Assembly (NCBI GenBank): GCA_934456315.1
Contig: CAKSHG010000055.1
Span: forward strand, 1-10,824
DNA length: 10,824 bases
From: an uncultured Oscillospiraceae bacterium
GTDB taxonomy: Bacteria > Bacillota > Clostridia > Oscillospirales > Ruminococcaceae
Direction: 5' to 3'
Part shown: in pieces, positions 1-8,308 of the stretch
How positions within the stretch are numbered: position 1 is the first letter of the stretch
How the letters are laid out: every line of letters starts with the position of its first letter
Made by a program: the position numbers and the translations under genes
The notes under the pieces: model-generated
Database searches by the model: none
What the model saw: only the letters and a program-made list of their open reading frames with translations
Told to the model about the DNA's origin: nothing

Positions 1-17
1 TTCCAGTTCAGCGGGAA

Positions 18-1220
18 TTAGCCGTTGATCTTGGTAACAACGCCGGAACCTACGGTTCTGCCACCCTCACGGATAGCGAAACGCAGACCCTCTTCGATTG
101 CGATAGGAGTGATGAGCTCAACGTCCATAACTACGTTATCGCCAGGCATGCACATTTCCTTGTCAGCAGGCAGGGTGATTACGCCGGTAACGTCGGTAGT
201 TCTGAAGAAGAACTGCGGACGATAGTTGGAAACGAACGGAGTATGACGGCCGCCCTCTTCCTTCTTAAGAACGTAAACCTGACCAGTGAACTTGGTGTGC
301 GGGTGAATGGAACCGGGCTTGCAGAGAACCTGACCACGCTCGATATCGGTACGGTTGATACCACGGAGCAGAGCGCCGATGTTGTAACCAGCAACTGCCT
401 CGTCCAGGGTCTTTCTGAACATCTCAAGACCAGTAACAACAGTGGACTTGGGCTCTTCGGTAAGACCAGTGATCTCAACGGTATCGTTAACCTTAACAAC
501 ACCACGCTCAACTCTACCAGTTGCAACGGTACCACGGCCGGTGATGGTCATAGTATCCTCAACAGGCATCAGGAACGGCTTGTTCTCATCACGCTCAGGA
601 GCAGGAATGTACTCATCAACTGCGTCCATGAGCTCCTTGATGCAAGCGTACTCAGGAGCGTTAGGATCGGTGGAAGTGGAATCCAGAGCAACCTTAGCGG
701 AACCACGGATAACGGGTACATCATCGCCAGGGAAGTCGTTCTGAGTCAGAACGTCACGGATATCCATCTCTACGAGGTCGAGCAGCTCGGGATCGTCAAC
801 GTCATCGCACTTGTTGATGAATACAACGATTGCAGGAACGCCTACCTGACGAGCCAGAAGGATGTGCTCCTTGGTCTGAGCCATAGGACCATCAGTACCA
901 GCAACAACGAGGATAGCGCCGTCCATCTGAGCTGCACCAGTGATCATGTTCTTGATATAGTCAGCATGGCCGGGGCAGTCAACGTGAGCGTAGTGACGCT
1001 TCTCGGTCTCATACTCAACGTGAGCGGTATTGATTGTGATACCACGCTCTCTCTCCTCAGGAGCCTTATCGATCATGTCATATGCCTCGAACTTAGCTCT
1101 GCCCTGAAGGGACAGCCACTTTGTGATAGCTGCGGTTGTGGTGGTCTTGCCGTGGTCAACGTGACCGATGGTGCCGATGTTTACGTGGGGCTTAGTGGAA
1201 TTATAATGTTCCTTTGCCAT
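18..1220 (-). CDS. tuf: Translation elongation factor Tu (EF-Tu)
   Basis: GTPase that carries aminoacyl-tRNA to the ribosomal A site in the cytoplasm. The protein is 400 residues, close to the 396 of Bacillus EF-Tu. Seen in order: P-loop GHVDHGKT at residues 19-26, switch I with RGITIN at 59-64, switch II DCPGH at 81-85, base-recognition NKCD at 136-139 and GSAK at 173-176, then the two beta-barrel domains ending in VTKING. The reading frame stays open 34 codons further upstream, but that extension has no EF-Tu homology. The ATG at 1218-1220 ([16 protein letters not shown]) lies 8 bases after an AAGGAGG box and matches the family start. It is the last gene of the cluster and has its own promoter and hairpin leader. 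Stop is TAA. Identification is essentially certain. Confidence 0.98.
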   Translation of the reverse strand: MAKEHYNSTKPHVNIGTIGHVDHGKTTTTAAITKWLSLQGRAKFEAYDMIDKAPEERERGITINTAHVEYETEKRHYAHVDCPGHADYIKNMITGAAQMDGAILVVAGTDGPMAQTKEHILLARQVGVPAIVVFINKCDDVDDPELLDLVEMDIRDVLTQNDFPGDDVPVIRGSAKVALDSTSTDPNAPEYACIKELMDAVDEYIPAPERDENKPFLMPVEDTMTITGRGTVATGRVERGVVKVNDTVEITGLTEEPKSTVVTGLEMFRKTLDEAVAGYNIGALLRGINRTDIERGQVLCKPGSIHPHTKFTGQVYVLKKEEGGRHTPFVSNYRPQFFFRTTDVTGVITLPADKEMCMPGDNVVMDVELITPIAIEEGLRFAIREGGRTVGSGVVTKING

Positions 1221-1228
1221 TGGTATTT

Positions 1229-1235
1229 CCTCCTT
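1229..1235 (-). promoter_or_regulatory. Shine-Dalgarno of tuf
   Basis: Reads AAGGAGG on the coding strand, 8 bases before the ATG at 1220. It fixes the tuf start against an open in-frame extension that reaches back to 1322. Confidence 0.9.
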
Positions 1236-1249
1236 AATAGGTGATATCT

Positions 1250-1276
1250 GGTGTCCCCCATTGGGCGGGGGACGCC
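1250..1276 (-). promoter_or_regulatory. Stem-loop in the tuf leader
   Basis: GTCCCCC (1267-1273) pairs with GGGGGAC (1253-1259) around a 7-base loop. Two further G-C pairs extend the base after one mismatch (1250-1251 with 1275-1276). It lies between the proposed transcription start and the ribosome binding site. The bases that follow (AGATATCACC) are not a U tract, so it does not look like an intrinsic terminator. A role in message stability, 5'-end protection or leader control is possible but inferred. Confidence 0.7.
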
Positions 1277-1293
1277 GTAATTTCAGTAATAAT

Positions 1294-1322
1294 ATTGTAA
1301 CATCTTTCCGCGAAAAAATCAA
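1294..1322 (-). promoter_or_regulatory. Probable sigma-A type promoter of tuf
   Basis: On the coding strand: -35 TTGATT (1317-1322), 17-base spacer, -10 TACAAT (1294-1299). The -10 is preceded by TGT, giving an extended -10 element. The spacer begins with T-rich sequence. A start near 1287 would give a leader of about 65 bases that includes the G+C hairpin and ends at the tuf ribosome binding site. This would uncouple EF-Tu expression from fusA. Position and consensus match are seen; activity is inferred. Confidence 0.75.
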
Positions 1323-1368
1323 GTAGTTTCACAGAAAAAATGTGCTGAGAGTGCAAATTTACGCGGAA

Positions 1369-3456
1369 TTAACCGTTCTGCTTGCGCTTGCTCATGATAG
1401 CCTCGGAAATGGACTTCGGAACCTCGATGTAGTGGCTGGGCTGCATTACATACTGGCCACGGCCCTGGGTCTTGGAACGAAGGTCATTGGAGTAACCGAA
1501 CATTTCAGAAAGCGGAACATATGCAGTAACCTGAACGGAACCATTTCTGGTCTCCTGGTTCTGGATCTGACCACGTCTGGAGTTGAGGTCGCCGATTACG
1601 TTACCGATATAATCATCAGGAACGACAACGTCAACACGCATGATCGGCTCGAGGATTACGGAGTGAGCCTGTCTGAGGGCTTCCTTGATAGCCATAGAAC
1701 CAGCGATCTTGAACGCCATTTCAGAAGAGTCGACTTCGTGATAAGAACCGTCGTACAGGGAAACCTTGATGTCAACTACAGGATAGCCTGCGAGTACACC
1801 AGCGTTAAGAGCGCCCTGGATACCTGCGTCAACAGCAGGAATGAACTCCTTCGGGATAGAGCCGCCGACAACGTCGTTGCTGAACTCGTAACCCTTACCG
1901 GACTCGTTCGGCTCAACTCTGATCTTAACGTGACCGTACTGACCGGAACCACCGGACTGACGCTTGTACTTCATATCAACATCGGCATTGCCGGTGATGG
2001 TTTCCTTATATGCAACCTGAGGAGCACCAACGTTAGCCTCTACCTTGAACTCACGGAGAAGTCTGTCAACGATGATATCGAGGTGGAGCTCACCCATACC
2101 AGCGATGATGGTCTGACCAGTTTCCTGGTTTGTCCAGGTCTTGAATGTCGGGTCTTCTTCAGCAAGCTTTGCGAGGGCGATAGCCATCTTTTCCTGACCT
2201 GCCTTGGTCTTGGGCTCGATAGCCAGGTCGATAACCGGCTCCGGGAACTCCATGGACTCGAGGATTACAGGGTGGTTCTCATCGCAGAGAGTATCACCAG
2301 TGGTGGTGTACTTGGTACCAACTACGGCTGCGATATCACCGCACGGGCATGCGTCAATATCCTGTCTGTGGTTGGAGTGCATCTGAAGGATACGGCCCAT
2401 ACGCTCGTTCTTATCCTTGGTAGCGTTGAGAACGGTTGTACCAGCCTCAACGTAACCGGAGTAAACTCTGAAGAAGCAGAGCTTACCAACGAACGGGTCA
2501 GTAGCGATCTTGAATGCAAGTGCGGAGAACGGCTGATCGTCGCCAGCGTGTCTTTCAACTTCCTCGCCGGTCTCGGGATCGATACCCTTGATAGACGGGA
2601 TATCGAGAGGAGAAGGCATGTAGTCAACTACAGCGTCGAGGAGCTTCTGTACGCCCTTGTTTCTGTAGGAAGTACCGCAGGTTACGGGAACGAACTTGTT
2701 CTCGATGGTGCCCTTTCTGATGGCAGCCTTGATCTCCTCGGTGGTGAAGTCCTCACCCTCGGACTCGAAGTATCTCTCCATCAGCTCGTCGTCGAGCTCT
2801 GCTACCTTCTCGAGAAGGTTCTTTCTGTACTCCTTAGCCTTATCCAGCATATCGGCAGGGATCTCTTCAACACGCATATCCTTGCCCATATCATCGTAGT
2901 AAACGTCCGCATTCATCTCAATGAGGTCGATGATTCCCTTGAAGTCCGCCTCAGAGCCGATAGGGAGCTGGATCGGAACAGCGTTGCACTTGAGTCTGTC
3001 GTGCATCATCTGAACAACATTGTAGAAGTCTGCGCCCATGATATCCATCTTGTTGACATAAGCCATTCTGGGTACATGGTATTCATCTGCCTGACGCCAT
3101 ACTGTTTCTGACTGAGGCTCTACGCCGCCCTTTGCACAGAAAACAGTTACGGATCCGTCAAGCACTCTCAGGGAACGCTGAACTTCAACTGTGAAGTCAA
3201 CGTGACCAGGGGTGTCGATAATATTGATTCTATGACCCTTCCAGAAGGCTGTGGTTGCAGCGGAGGTGATTGTGATACCTCTCTCCTGCTCCTGAGCCAT
3301 CCAGTCCATCGTAGCAGTACCATCGTGAGTTTCACCGATCTTGTGGTTTACACCAGTGTAGAACAGGATACGCTCTGTGGTAGTTGTCTTACCTGCGTCG
3401 ATGTGCGCCATGATACCAATATTACGGGTCATTTCGAGAGATACGTCTCTTTTCAT
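1369..3456 (-). CDS. fusA: Translation elongation factor G (EF-G)
   Basis: Ribosomal translocase GTPase, 695 residues, normal for the family. Seen: P-loop AHIDAGKT at 17-24, RGITI at 59-63, DTPGHVDF at 81-88, NKMD at 135-138. The domain II-III stretch contains [17 protein letters not shown] and GMGELHLDI. Domain IV-V ends with the diagnostic [20 protein letters not shown]. The start [14 protein letters not shown] aligns with Bacillus MAREFSLEKTRNIG and follows GGAGGA at 3461-3466. The internal ATG at 3432 would cut off conserved residues. One oddity is Cys370-Pro-Cys372 just before GDIAA, where E. coli and Bacillus have non-cysteine residues. The gene lies between rpsG and tuf, the standard str order. 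It is the canonical EF-G rather than a tetracycline-protection paralogue, judged from the intact family motifs and the locus. Confidence 0.98.
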   Translation of the reverse strand: MKRDVSLEMTRNIGIMAHIDAGKTTTTERILFYTGVNHKIGETHDGTATMDWMAQEQERGITITSAATTAFWKGHRINIIDTPGHVDFTVEVQRSLRVLDGSVTVFCAKGGVEPQSETVWRQADEYHVPRMAYVNKMDIMGADFYNVVQMMHDRLKCNAVPIQLPIGSEADFKGIIDLIEMNADVYYDDMGKDMRVEEIPADMLDKAKEYRKNLLEKVAELDDELMERYFESEGEDFTTEEIKAAIRKGTIENKFVPVTCGTSYRNKGVQKLLDAVVDYMPSPLDIPSIKGIDPETGEEVERHAGDDQPFSALAFKIATDPFVGKLCFFRVYSGYVEAGTTVLNATKDKNERMGRILQMHSNHRQDIDACPCGDIAAVVGTKYTTTGDTLCDENHPVILESMEFPEPVIDLAIEPKTKAGQEKMAIALAKLAEEDPTFKTWTNQETGQTIIAGMGELHLDIIVDRLLREFKVEANVGAPQVAYKETITGNADVDMKYKRQSGGSGQYGHVKIRVEPNESGKGYEFSNDVVGGSIPKEFIPAVDAGIQGALNAGVLAGYPVVDIKVSLYDGSYHEVDSSEMAFKIAGSMAIKEALRQAHSVILEPIMRVDVVVPDDYIGNVIGDLNSRRGQIQNQETRNGSVQVTAYVPLSEMFGYSNDLRSKTQGRGQYVMQPSHYIEVPKSISEAIMSKRKQNG

Positions 3457-3460
3457 AAAT

Positions 3461-3500
3461 TCCTCCGTAATTCTGGAATTACCCGGGGTTTTGGCCCCGG
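3461..3500 (-). promoter_or_regulatory. Two abutting stem-loops plus Shine-Dalgarno before fusA
   Basis: Reading the message: CCGGGG (3495-3500), loop of six, CCCCGG (3483-3488). A second inverted repeat follows with no gap: GTAATTC (3476-3482) and GAATTAC (3467-3473), separated by CA, so realistically 6 pairs with a 4-base CCAG loop. GGAGGA (3461-3466), the fusA ribosome binding site, follows with no gap, then ATTT and the ATG. The first hairpin is G+C rich but has no U tract after it, so termination is unlikely. Translational control or processing between rpsG and fusA is an inference. Confidence 0.75.
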
Positions 3501-3519
3501 ATAACTCATCTGTTTCTGA

Positions 3520-3990
3520 TTACCACTTATAATGTGCGAAAGCCTTGTTAGCTTCAGCCATCTTATGAGTATCGTCACGCTTCTTGCAAGCGCCGCCCTG
3601 ATTGTTAAGAGCATCAAGGATCTCGTTTGCAAGTCTTTCCTTCATTGTCTTTTCGTTACGCGCACGGCTGTAGGTGGTGATCCATCTCAGACCGAGTGTG
3701 CGTCTTCTCTCGGGGCGAACCTCCATAGGAACCTGGTAGGTTGCACCGCCGACACGGCGAGCCTTAACCTCGAGCTGCGGCATGATGTTCTCCATTGCCT
3801 CCTCGAAAGCTTCCAGAGCATCCTTGCCGGTCTTTTCAGCAACGATCTCAAATGCGCCGTAAACGATCTTCTGGGCTACGCCCTTCTTTCCGTCGAGCAT
3901 GATATTGTTTACCAGTCTTGTTACGAGCTCAGAGCCGTACACAGGATCCGGAAGAACTTCACGCTTCGGAACATTACCTCTTCTTGGCAC
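3520..3990 (-). CDS. rpsG: Small ribosomal subunit protein S7
   Basis: Primary-binding protein of the 30S head that organises the 3' domain of 16S rRNA and contacts the E-site tRNA. From the chosen GTG start the product is 156 residues (first residue Met), the usual S7 length. It begins [15 protein letters not shown] and ends [12 protein letters not shown]. Conserved blocks include [16 protein letters not shown] and RRTLGLRWI. An ATG 18 bases upstream is in frame, but it would add MKEGSK, and those codons are themselves the Shine-Dalgarno region (AAGGAGGG at 3998-4005, 7 bases before GTG). The GTG start is therefore strongly preferred. In enteric bacteria S7 represses its own operon by binding the rpsL-rpsG junction; whether it does here is unknown. 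Confidence 0.97.
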   Translation of the reverse strand: MPRRGNVPKREVLPDPVYGSELVTRLVNNIMLDGKKGVAQKIVYGAFEIVAEKTGKDALEAFEEAMENIMPQLEVKARRVGGATYQVPMEVRPERRRTLGLRWITTYSRARNEKTMKERLANEILDALNNQGGACKKRDDTHKMAEANKAFAHYKW

Positions 3991-3997
3991 TTTACTT

Positions 3998-4005
3998 CCC
4001 TCCTT
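3998..4005 (-). promoter_or_regulatory. Shine-Dalgarno of rpsG that decides the GTG start
   Basis: AAGGAGGG on the coding strand lies 7 bases before GTG (3988-3990). The competing ATG (4006-4008) sits immediately upstream of this box and so cannot use it. A small inverted repeat, TTCAT/ATGAA (4004-4018), overlaps its first bases. Confidence 0.85.
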
Positions 4006-4043
4006 CATACGAAATGAAAATCATAGGTACTCGAAAGCATAAG

Positions 4044-4067
4044 AGCCATACTTTACATAGTGTGGCT
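4044..4067 (-). promoter_or_regulatory. Stem-loop in the rpsL-rpsG junction
   Basis: In the message, AGCCACAC (4060-4067) pairs with GTATGGCT (4044-4051), 8 positions with one C-A mismatch, around an 8-base loop. An alternative longer pairing joins AGAGCC (4091-4096 in message sense) with GGCTCT (4042-4047). It sits about 55 bases before the rpsG start, in the junction where enteric bacteria carry the S7 repressor site. The correspondence is by position only. Confidence 0.5.
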
Positions 4068-4114
4068 TGACCTTCCGCCGTCCAAACAGAGGCTCTATCA
4101 AAAATAATGCCTTG

Positions 4115-4134
4115 TCTGACAGCAATAAGTCAGA
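4115..4134 (-). other. Small stem-loop just after the rpsL stop
   Basis: TCTGAC and GTCAGA form a perfect 6-base inverted repeat with an 8-base loop, 2 bases downstream of the rpsL stop codon. It is A+U-rich in part and not followed by a clear U tract, so it is a weak candidate for a 3'-end or processing structure, not a terminator. Confidence 0.4.
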
Positions 4135-4136
4135 AA

Positions 4137-4562
4137 TTACGCTTTCTTTCCAGCCTTCGGACGCTTAGCACCATACTTGGAGCGTCCCTGCATTCTCTTG
4201 TCTACACCCTGAGCGTCGAGTGTACCTCTGATGATGTGGTAACGCACACCAGGAAGGTCCTTAACACGGCCGCCACGGATCAGAACAACGGAGTGTTCCT
4301 GCAGTTTGTGTCCGATACCGGGAATATAAGCTGTAACTTCATAACCGTTAGAAAGCTTAACTCTGGCAACCTTTCTCATTGCGGAGTTCGGCTTCTTAGG
4401 GGTCTGAGTACGAACGGCTGTGCACACGCCTCTCTTCTGGGGAGAAGACTGGTCTACCTGCTGCTTACGCAGAGTGTTCATAGACTTCTGGAGTGCAGGA
4501 GCCTTGGATTTCTTTTCAGAAACCTCACGTCCCTTGCGGACAAGCTGATTAAACGTTGGCAT
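4137..4562 (-). CDS. rpsL: Small ribosomal subunit protein S12
   Basis: Decoding-centre protein at the 30S subunit interface. 141 residues, beginning [13 protein letters not shown]. Between residues about 13 and 40 it carries the longer segment found in Bacillus S12 but missing in E. coli, before the shared SPQKRGVC. Seen: TPKKPNSA at 54-61, with Lys57 equivalent to the E. coli Lys43-region streptomycin site, and [13 protein letters not shown] at 97-109, with Lys101 and Asp102 at the second streptomycin and methylthiolation loop. These lysines are wild type, so no S12-based streptomycin resistance is predicted. The frame is open 11 codons upstream (ATG at 4593-4595), but only the ATG at 4560-4562 has a proper ribosome binding site (GGAGGTGA) and matches the family start. 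It is first behind a strong internal promoter. Confidence 0.98.
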   Translation of the reverse strand: MPTFNQLVRKGREVSEKKSKAPALQKSMNTLRKQQVDQSSPQKRGVCTAVRTQTPKKPNSAMRKVARVKLSNGYEVTAYIPGIGHKLQEHSVVLIRGGRVKDLPGVRYHIIRGTLDAQGVDKRMQGRSKYGAKRPKAGKKA

Positions 4563-4566
4563 TATT

Positions 4567-4574
4567 TCACCTCC
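4567..4574 (-). promoter_or_regulatory. Shine-Dalgarno of rpsL
   Basis: GGAGGTGA on the coding strand, a near-perfect anti-16S match, with 7 bases between the GGAGG core and the ATG. It rules out the in-frame ATGs at 4595 and 4589, which would lie upstream of it. Confidence 0.9.
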
Positions 4575-4593
4575 AATAAATTTTCGCATGCTC

Positions 4594-4621
4594 ATATTTT
4601 TCCGGGCATATCCGAAAATAT
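4594..4621 (-). promoter_or_regulatory. Hairpin in the rpsL leader
   Basis: ATATTTT (4615-4621) pairs with AAAATAT (4594-4600), and an inner CGG/CCG adds three pairs after a 2-base bulge. It lies within the roughly 70-base leader expected from the promoter at 4640-4668, about 20 bases before the ribosome binding site. Function unknown. Confidence 0.5.
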
Positions 4622-4639
4622 ACTCACACGCAATTATAA

Positions 4640-4668
4640 ATTATAAAGCAAAGAACGGTGTTTGTCAA
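4640..4668 (-). promoter_or_regulatory. Consensus sigma-A type promoter of rpsL
   Basis: TTGACA (4663-4668), exactly 17 bases, then TATAAT (4640-4645) on the coding strand: both hexamers and the spacing match the housekeeping consensus perfectly. Expected start near 4633, giving a leader of about 70 bases. It would drive rpsL-rpsG-fusA independently of rpoBC. The -35 box overlaps the 3' arm of the hairpin that follows rpoC, so promoter and terminator-like element share sequence. Confidence 0.9.
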
Positions 4669-4711
4669 GAGTTTCGGAGGATTTCGCCGAAACTTTGTAG
4701 CAAACACCGTT
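4640..4711 (-). terminator. Long terminator-like hairpin after rpoC
   Basis: Message order: AACGGTGTTTG (4701-4711) pairs perfectly with CAAACACCGTT (4654-4664). Inside, AGTTTCGG (4687-4694) pairs with CCGAAACT (4670-4677) around a 9-base loop. CAA/TTG can bridge the two helices, leaving a small internal loop and one bulge, about 22 pairs in all. It is followed by CTTTGCTTTAT, a moderate U-rich run interrupted by GC. It lies 34 bases after the rpoC stop. It probably ends or attenuates rpoBC transcription; efficiency cannot be judged from sequence. Confidence 0.65.
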
Positions 4712-4745
4712 ACTTATCAATCATTCACGCTGATTTTTGTGCATT

Positions 4746-7700
4746 TTAACCAGCGTTATCCTCGGAGTCAGCTTCAGCCTCTGCGGCGGCAGCTGCTGCC
4801 TTTTCAGCCTCGCGCTCCTCGGCGTAAAGACCTGTACCAGCCGGAATGAGCTTACCGATGATAACGTTCTCCTTCAGACCGAGCAGCGGGTCGATCTTGC
4901 CGCGGATAGCTGCGTCGGTGAGCACCTTGGTGGTTTCCTGGAAAGATGCGGCAGACAGGAAGCTGTCTGTTGCAAGAGATGCCTTGGTGATACCAAGCAT
5001 CACTGCTTCGCTCTCGGGCATTCTGAGTCCTACCTCACCTGCGTCGATCCTTTCCTGGATCTCCTCGCAGACTGCTGTAAGCTCGTTCTTTCCGATGACG
5101 GAGCCGGGGAGCAGATAGCTGTCGCCCGGGTCAGTGATGTGGACCTTTCTCATCATCTGGCGAACGATTACTTCGATATGCTTATCGTTGATATCAACAC
5201 CCTGTAAGCGGTAAACCTTCTGTACTTCGGCGATGATATAGTTCTGAACTGCTTCCTCACCCTTTACCTCGAGCACGTCGTGCGGGTTGATGGAGCCCTC
5301 GGTCAGCGCGTCGCCGGCAACAACGGTATCGCCGTCGTATACCTTAGGTCTGTAGCCGAACGGAACTGCATATGCTTCTTCAGTACCGTCCTCCTGGGTG
5401 ATTATAGCGTGTCTGGTCTTTTTGATCTCTTCGTAGCGTACCTTACCGGATACCTTAGTGATGATAGCGGCATTCTTCGGACGGCGAGCCTCGAAAAGCT
5501 CCTCAACTCGCGGAAGACCCTGTGTGATATCCTCGGCAGATGCGATACCACCGGTATGGAACGTTCTCATGGTAAGCTGTGTACCAGGCTCACCGATGGA
5601 CTGCGCCGCGATGATACCTACAGCCTCGCCGATGTTGATCAGCTGACCATTCGCAAGGGACGCGCCGTAGCAGTGAGCGCAGACGCCGTTCTTGAGTCCG
5701 CAGGTGAGCACGGAACGTACCTTTACGGTTTCCGGACCTGCCGCAACTATCTTTGCAGCGTCCTGATCGTTCATCAGCTTATCTCTGGAAACCAGAACGT
5801 TGCCGTCCTTATCGAGGAAGTCCTCGGAGAGGTAGCGTCCGACAAGGCGTTCGCCAAGCGGCTCAACGAGCTGATTGCCCTCGCGGATCTCGTATACGTC
5901 GATACCGTCTGTGGTACCGCAGTCGTCCTCGCGGATAATGACCTCCTGGGATACGTCGACCAGTCGTCTTGTCAGATAACCGGAGTCGGCGGTTCGGAGC
6001 GCCGTATCGGCAAGTCCCTTACGGGCGCCTCGGGAGGAGATGAAGTATTCCAGAATGTTAAGACCTTCACGGTAGTTGGCTCTGATAGGCATCTCGATGG
6101 TCGCACCGGACGTGTTGGCGATAAGTCCTCTCATTCCGGCGAGCTGACGGATCTGGTTCTTAGAACCTCGCGCACCGGAGTCCGCCATCATGTAGATGTT
6201 GTTGTACTTATCGAGGTTATCGTTCAGCGCAGTACCAACGTCCTCGGTCGCCTGGTTCCAGATCTTGATGAACTGCTCTTTTCTCTCGTTGTTGGAGATG
6301 AAACCGCGGTTGAACTTCTTGTTCAGAGATGCGATCTTTGCGTCAGCGTCAGCAAGTATCTGCGCCTTCTGCGGAGGGATATCAGCGTCGCAGACTGCAA
6401 CGGTGATACCGGATCTTGTGGAGTACTTATAGCCCATTGCCTTGATCTTATCGAGCACCTGTGCCGTGGTAGCGGTGCCGTGATTCTTCAGGCAGCGGTC
6501 GATGATCTTACCGAGCTGGCTCTTGCCGACCTTGAAGGATATCTCGTAGTCGAGCTGGTGCTCGGGATCGGTTCTGTCAACATAACCCAGATCCTGGGGA
6601 ATGTGTTCGTTGAATATGATACGTCCGACTGTAGCGGGAACGAGCTTGGTGATCTTGGTGTCGCCGAGGTCCTTGGTAACTCTTACCTTTATAGCAGCAT
6701 GAATGGAGATCACGCCGTCCTGGTAAGCCATGATAGCCTCGTTTGCGTCGCGGAATACCTTGCCCTCGCCCTTTTCGCCGGGCTTGTCAAGCGTCAGGTA
6801 GTAGGAACCCAGGATCATATCCTGCGTAGGAACCGTTACAGGACGTCCGTCGGACGGCTTTAACAGGTTCTTTGCAGCGAGCATGAGAGTGCGTGCTTCT
6901 TCCTGCGCCTCTGCGGACAGGGGAAGATGTACCGCCATCTGGTCGCCGTCGAAGTCCGCGTTGAACGCGGTACAGCACAGCGGGTGGAGCTTGATAGCAC
7001 GACCCTCGACGAGTACCGGCGAGAACGCCTGGATACCCAGTCTGTGCAGTGTAGGCGCACGGTTGAGCAGTACGGGGTGATCCTTGATAACGCATTCGAG
7101 GGAATCCCAGACCTTGTCCTCTGCGCGCTCTACCATCTTCTTAGCCTGCTTGATGTTCTGTGCAGCGCCCTTTACAACGAGGTCGTTGAGCACGAACGGC
7201 TTGAACAGCTCGAGAGCCATTTCCTTAGGCAGACCGCACTGATCCATCTTGAGCTCAGGACCAACGACGATAACGGAACGTCCGGAGTAGTCGACACGCT
7301 TACCGAGCAGGTTCTGACGGAAACGTCCCTGCTTACCCTTTAACAGGTCGGAAAGGGACTTGAGCGGACGGTTGTTGGAACCGGTGTACGCTCTGCCGTG
7401 TCTGCCGTTGTCTATAAGTGCGTCTACAGCTTCCTGGAGCATACGCTTCTCGTTTCTGACGATGATCTCCGGGGAGTGCATCTCGATGAGCTTTCTAAGG
7501 CGGTTGTTTCTGTTGATAACGCGGCGGTACAGATCGTTAAGGTCAGATACGCCGTAACGTCCGCCGTCGAGCTGTACCATCGGGCGGATATCCGGAGGGA
7601 TAACCGGAACAGCGTCCAGTATCATCCACTCGGGACGGTTGTGGGACTGGAGGAATGCGTCAACTACGTCAAGGCGCTTGAGCAGCTTTACGCGCTTCTG

Positions 7701-8300
7701 ACCCTGCTGTGTTGCGGAGAGTTCCTCCTTCAGCTCTGCGGAGAGCTTCTCAAGGTCGATCTCCTGGAGCAGTTCCTTTATAGCCTCCGCGCCCATGCCG
7801 GCCTTGAAATCATTGCCGTACTTGGTGCGGAAATTTGCATATTCCTTCTCCTCGAGGAGCTGATTCTTGCTCAGTTCCTTAGCCTCGCCCGGATCGATAA
7901 CGATGTACTTTGTGAAGTACAGAACTTCCTCGAGGCGCTTGGGAGAGATATCCAGCATCTGACCGATGCGGGAAGGAGTACCCTTGAAGTACCAGATGTG
8001 GGAAACCGGCGCAGCCAGCTCGATGTGACCCATACGCTCACGTCTTACCTTAGCGCGTGTTACCTCGACGCCGCACTTCTCGCAGACCTTTCCTCTGAAA
8101 CGAATGCGCTTGTACTTGCCGCAGTTACACTCCCAGTCCTTCTGCGGACCAAAGATACGCTCGCAGAACAGACCTTCCTTTTCCGGCTTCTGGGTACGAT
8201 AATTTATGGTTTCAGGACGGAGCACTTCGCCGTAGGACCATTCTCTGATCTGGTCGGGAGAGGCAAGTCCGATCTTCATTGACTCAAATGTCGTATTCAA
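4746..8300 (-). CDS. rpoC: DNA-directed RNA polymerase beta' subunit
   Basis: Catalytic subunit of RNA polymerase, 1184 residues, similar to Bacillus (about 1200). Seen: first zinc site C58, C60, C73, C76; Mg-binding NADFDGDQM at 447-455 with Asp449, 451 and 453; bridge helix region at about 750-780; second zinc site C794, C867, C874, C877; trigger loop with [11 protein letters not shown] at 908-918, followed directly by [10 protein letters not shown], so there is no enterobacterial-type insertion. The C terminus is a short Ala/Glu-rich tail. The start is read as TTG (8298-8300): [19 protein letters not shown] aligns with Bacillus MLDVNNFEYMNIGLASP, and GAGGT lies 9 bases upstream. The ATG at 8277-8279 (residue 8) has only a weak ribosome binding site and is the alternative. 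109 bases separate it from rpoB. Confidence 0.97.
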   Translation of the reverse strand: MNTTFESMKIGLASPDQIREWSYGEVLRPETINYRTQKPEKEGLFCERIFGPQKDWECNCGKYKRIRFRGKVCEKCGVEVTRAKVRRERMGHIELAAPVSHIWYFKGTPSRIGQMLDISPKRLEEVLYFTKYIVIDPGEAKELSKNQLLEEKEYANFRTKYGNDFKAGMGAEAIKELLQEIDLEKLSAELKEELSATQQGQKRVKLLKRLDVVDAFLQSHNRPEWMILDAVPVIPPDIRPMVQLDGGRYGVSDLNDLYRRVINRNNRLRKLIEMHSPEIIVRNEKRMLQEAVDALIDNGRHGRAYTGSNNRPLKSLSDLLKGKQGRFRQNLLGKRVDYSGRSVIVVGPELKMDQCGLPKEMALELFKPFVLNDLVVKGAAQNIKQAKKMVERAEDKVWDSLECVIKDHPVLLNRAPTLHRLGIQAFSPVLVEGRAIKLHPLCCTAFNADFDGDQMAVHLPLSAEAQEEARTLMLAAKNLLKPSDGRPVTVPTQDMILGSYYLTLDKPGEKGEGKVFRDANEAIMAYQDGVISIHAAIKVRVTKDLGDTKITKLVPATVGRIIFNEHIPQDLGYVDRTDPEHQLDYEISFKVGKSQLGKIIDRCLKNHGTATTAQVLDKIKAMGYKYSTRSGITVAVCDADIPPQKAQILADADAKIASLNKKFNRGFISNNERKEQFIKIWNQATEDVGTALNDNLDKYNNIYMMADSGARGSKNQIRQLAGMRGLIANTSGATIEMPIRANYREGLNILEYFISSRGARKGLADTALRTADSGYLTRRLVDVSQEVIIREDDCGTTDGIDVYEIREGNQLVEPLGERLVGRYLSEDFLDKDGNVLVSRDKLMNDQDAAKIVAAGPETVKVRSVLTCGLKNGVCAHCYGASLANGQLINIGEAVGIIAAQSIGEPGTQLTMRTFHTGGIASAEDITQGLPRVEELFEARRPKNAAIITKVSGKVRYEEIKKTRHAIITQEDGTEEAYAVPFGYRPKVYDGDTVVAGDALTEGSINPHDVLEVKGEEAVQNYIIAEVQKVYRLQGVDINDKHIEVIVRQMMRKVHITDPGDSYLLPGSVIGKNELTAVCEEIQERIDAGEVGLRMPESEAVMLGITKASLATDSFLSAASFQETTKVLTDAAIRGKIDPLLGLKENVIIGKLIPAGTGLYAEEREAEKAAAAAAEAEADSEDNAG

Positions 8301-8308
8301 TTATATTT

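Noticed and set aside
1..17. Possible terminator stem downstream of tuf
   Set aside because: TTCC/GGAA ends can pair, but the element is cut by the window edge and cannot be judged.
243..1244. Plus-strand open frame (333 codons) opposite tuf
   Set aside because: Antisense shadow of EF-Tu; Asn/Ser/Thr-rich with no motif. No plus-strand promoter was seen.
1323..1368. Possible intrinsic terminator after fusA
   Set aside because: T runs are present, but no stable G+C stem precedes them; only a 4-base CACA/TGTG pairing is seen.
1342..3111. Long plus-strand open frame (589 codons) opposite fusA
   Set aside because: Lies wholly antisense to a certain EF-G gene, has no recognisable domains and no ribosome binding site. 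It comes from the codon pattern of the highly expressed gene on the other strand.
4593..4595. Upstream ATG giving S12 an 11-residue extension
   Set aside because: Lacks its own ribosome binding site, and the extension encodes the real Shine-Dalgarno. Family start is MPTFNQL.
4633..4638. Second TATAAT just downstream of the rpsL -10
   Set aside because: It is a 7-base tandem repeat (TTATAAT) that would be 24 bases from the TTGACA. The first copy has ideal 17-base spacing.
5280..6863. Long plus-strand open frame (527 codons) opposite rpoC
   Set aside because: Antisense shadow of rpoC, with leucine/valine-rich unpatterned protein and no family resemblance.
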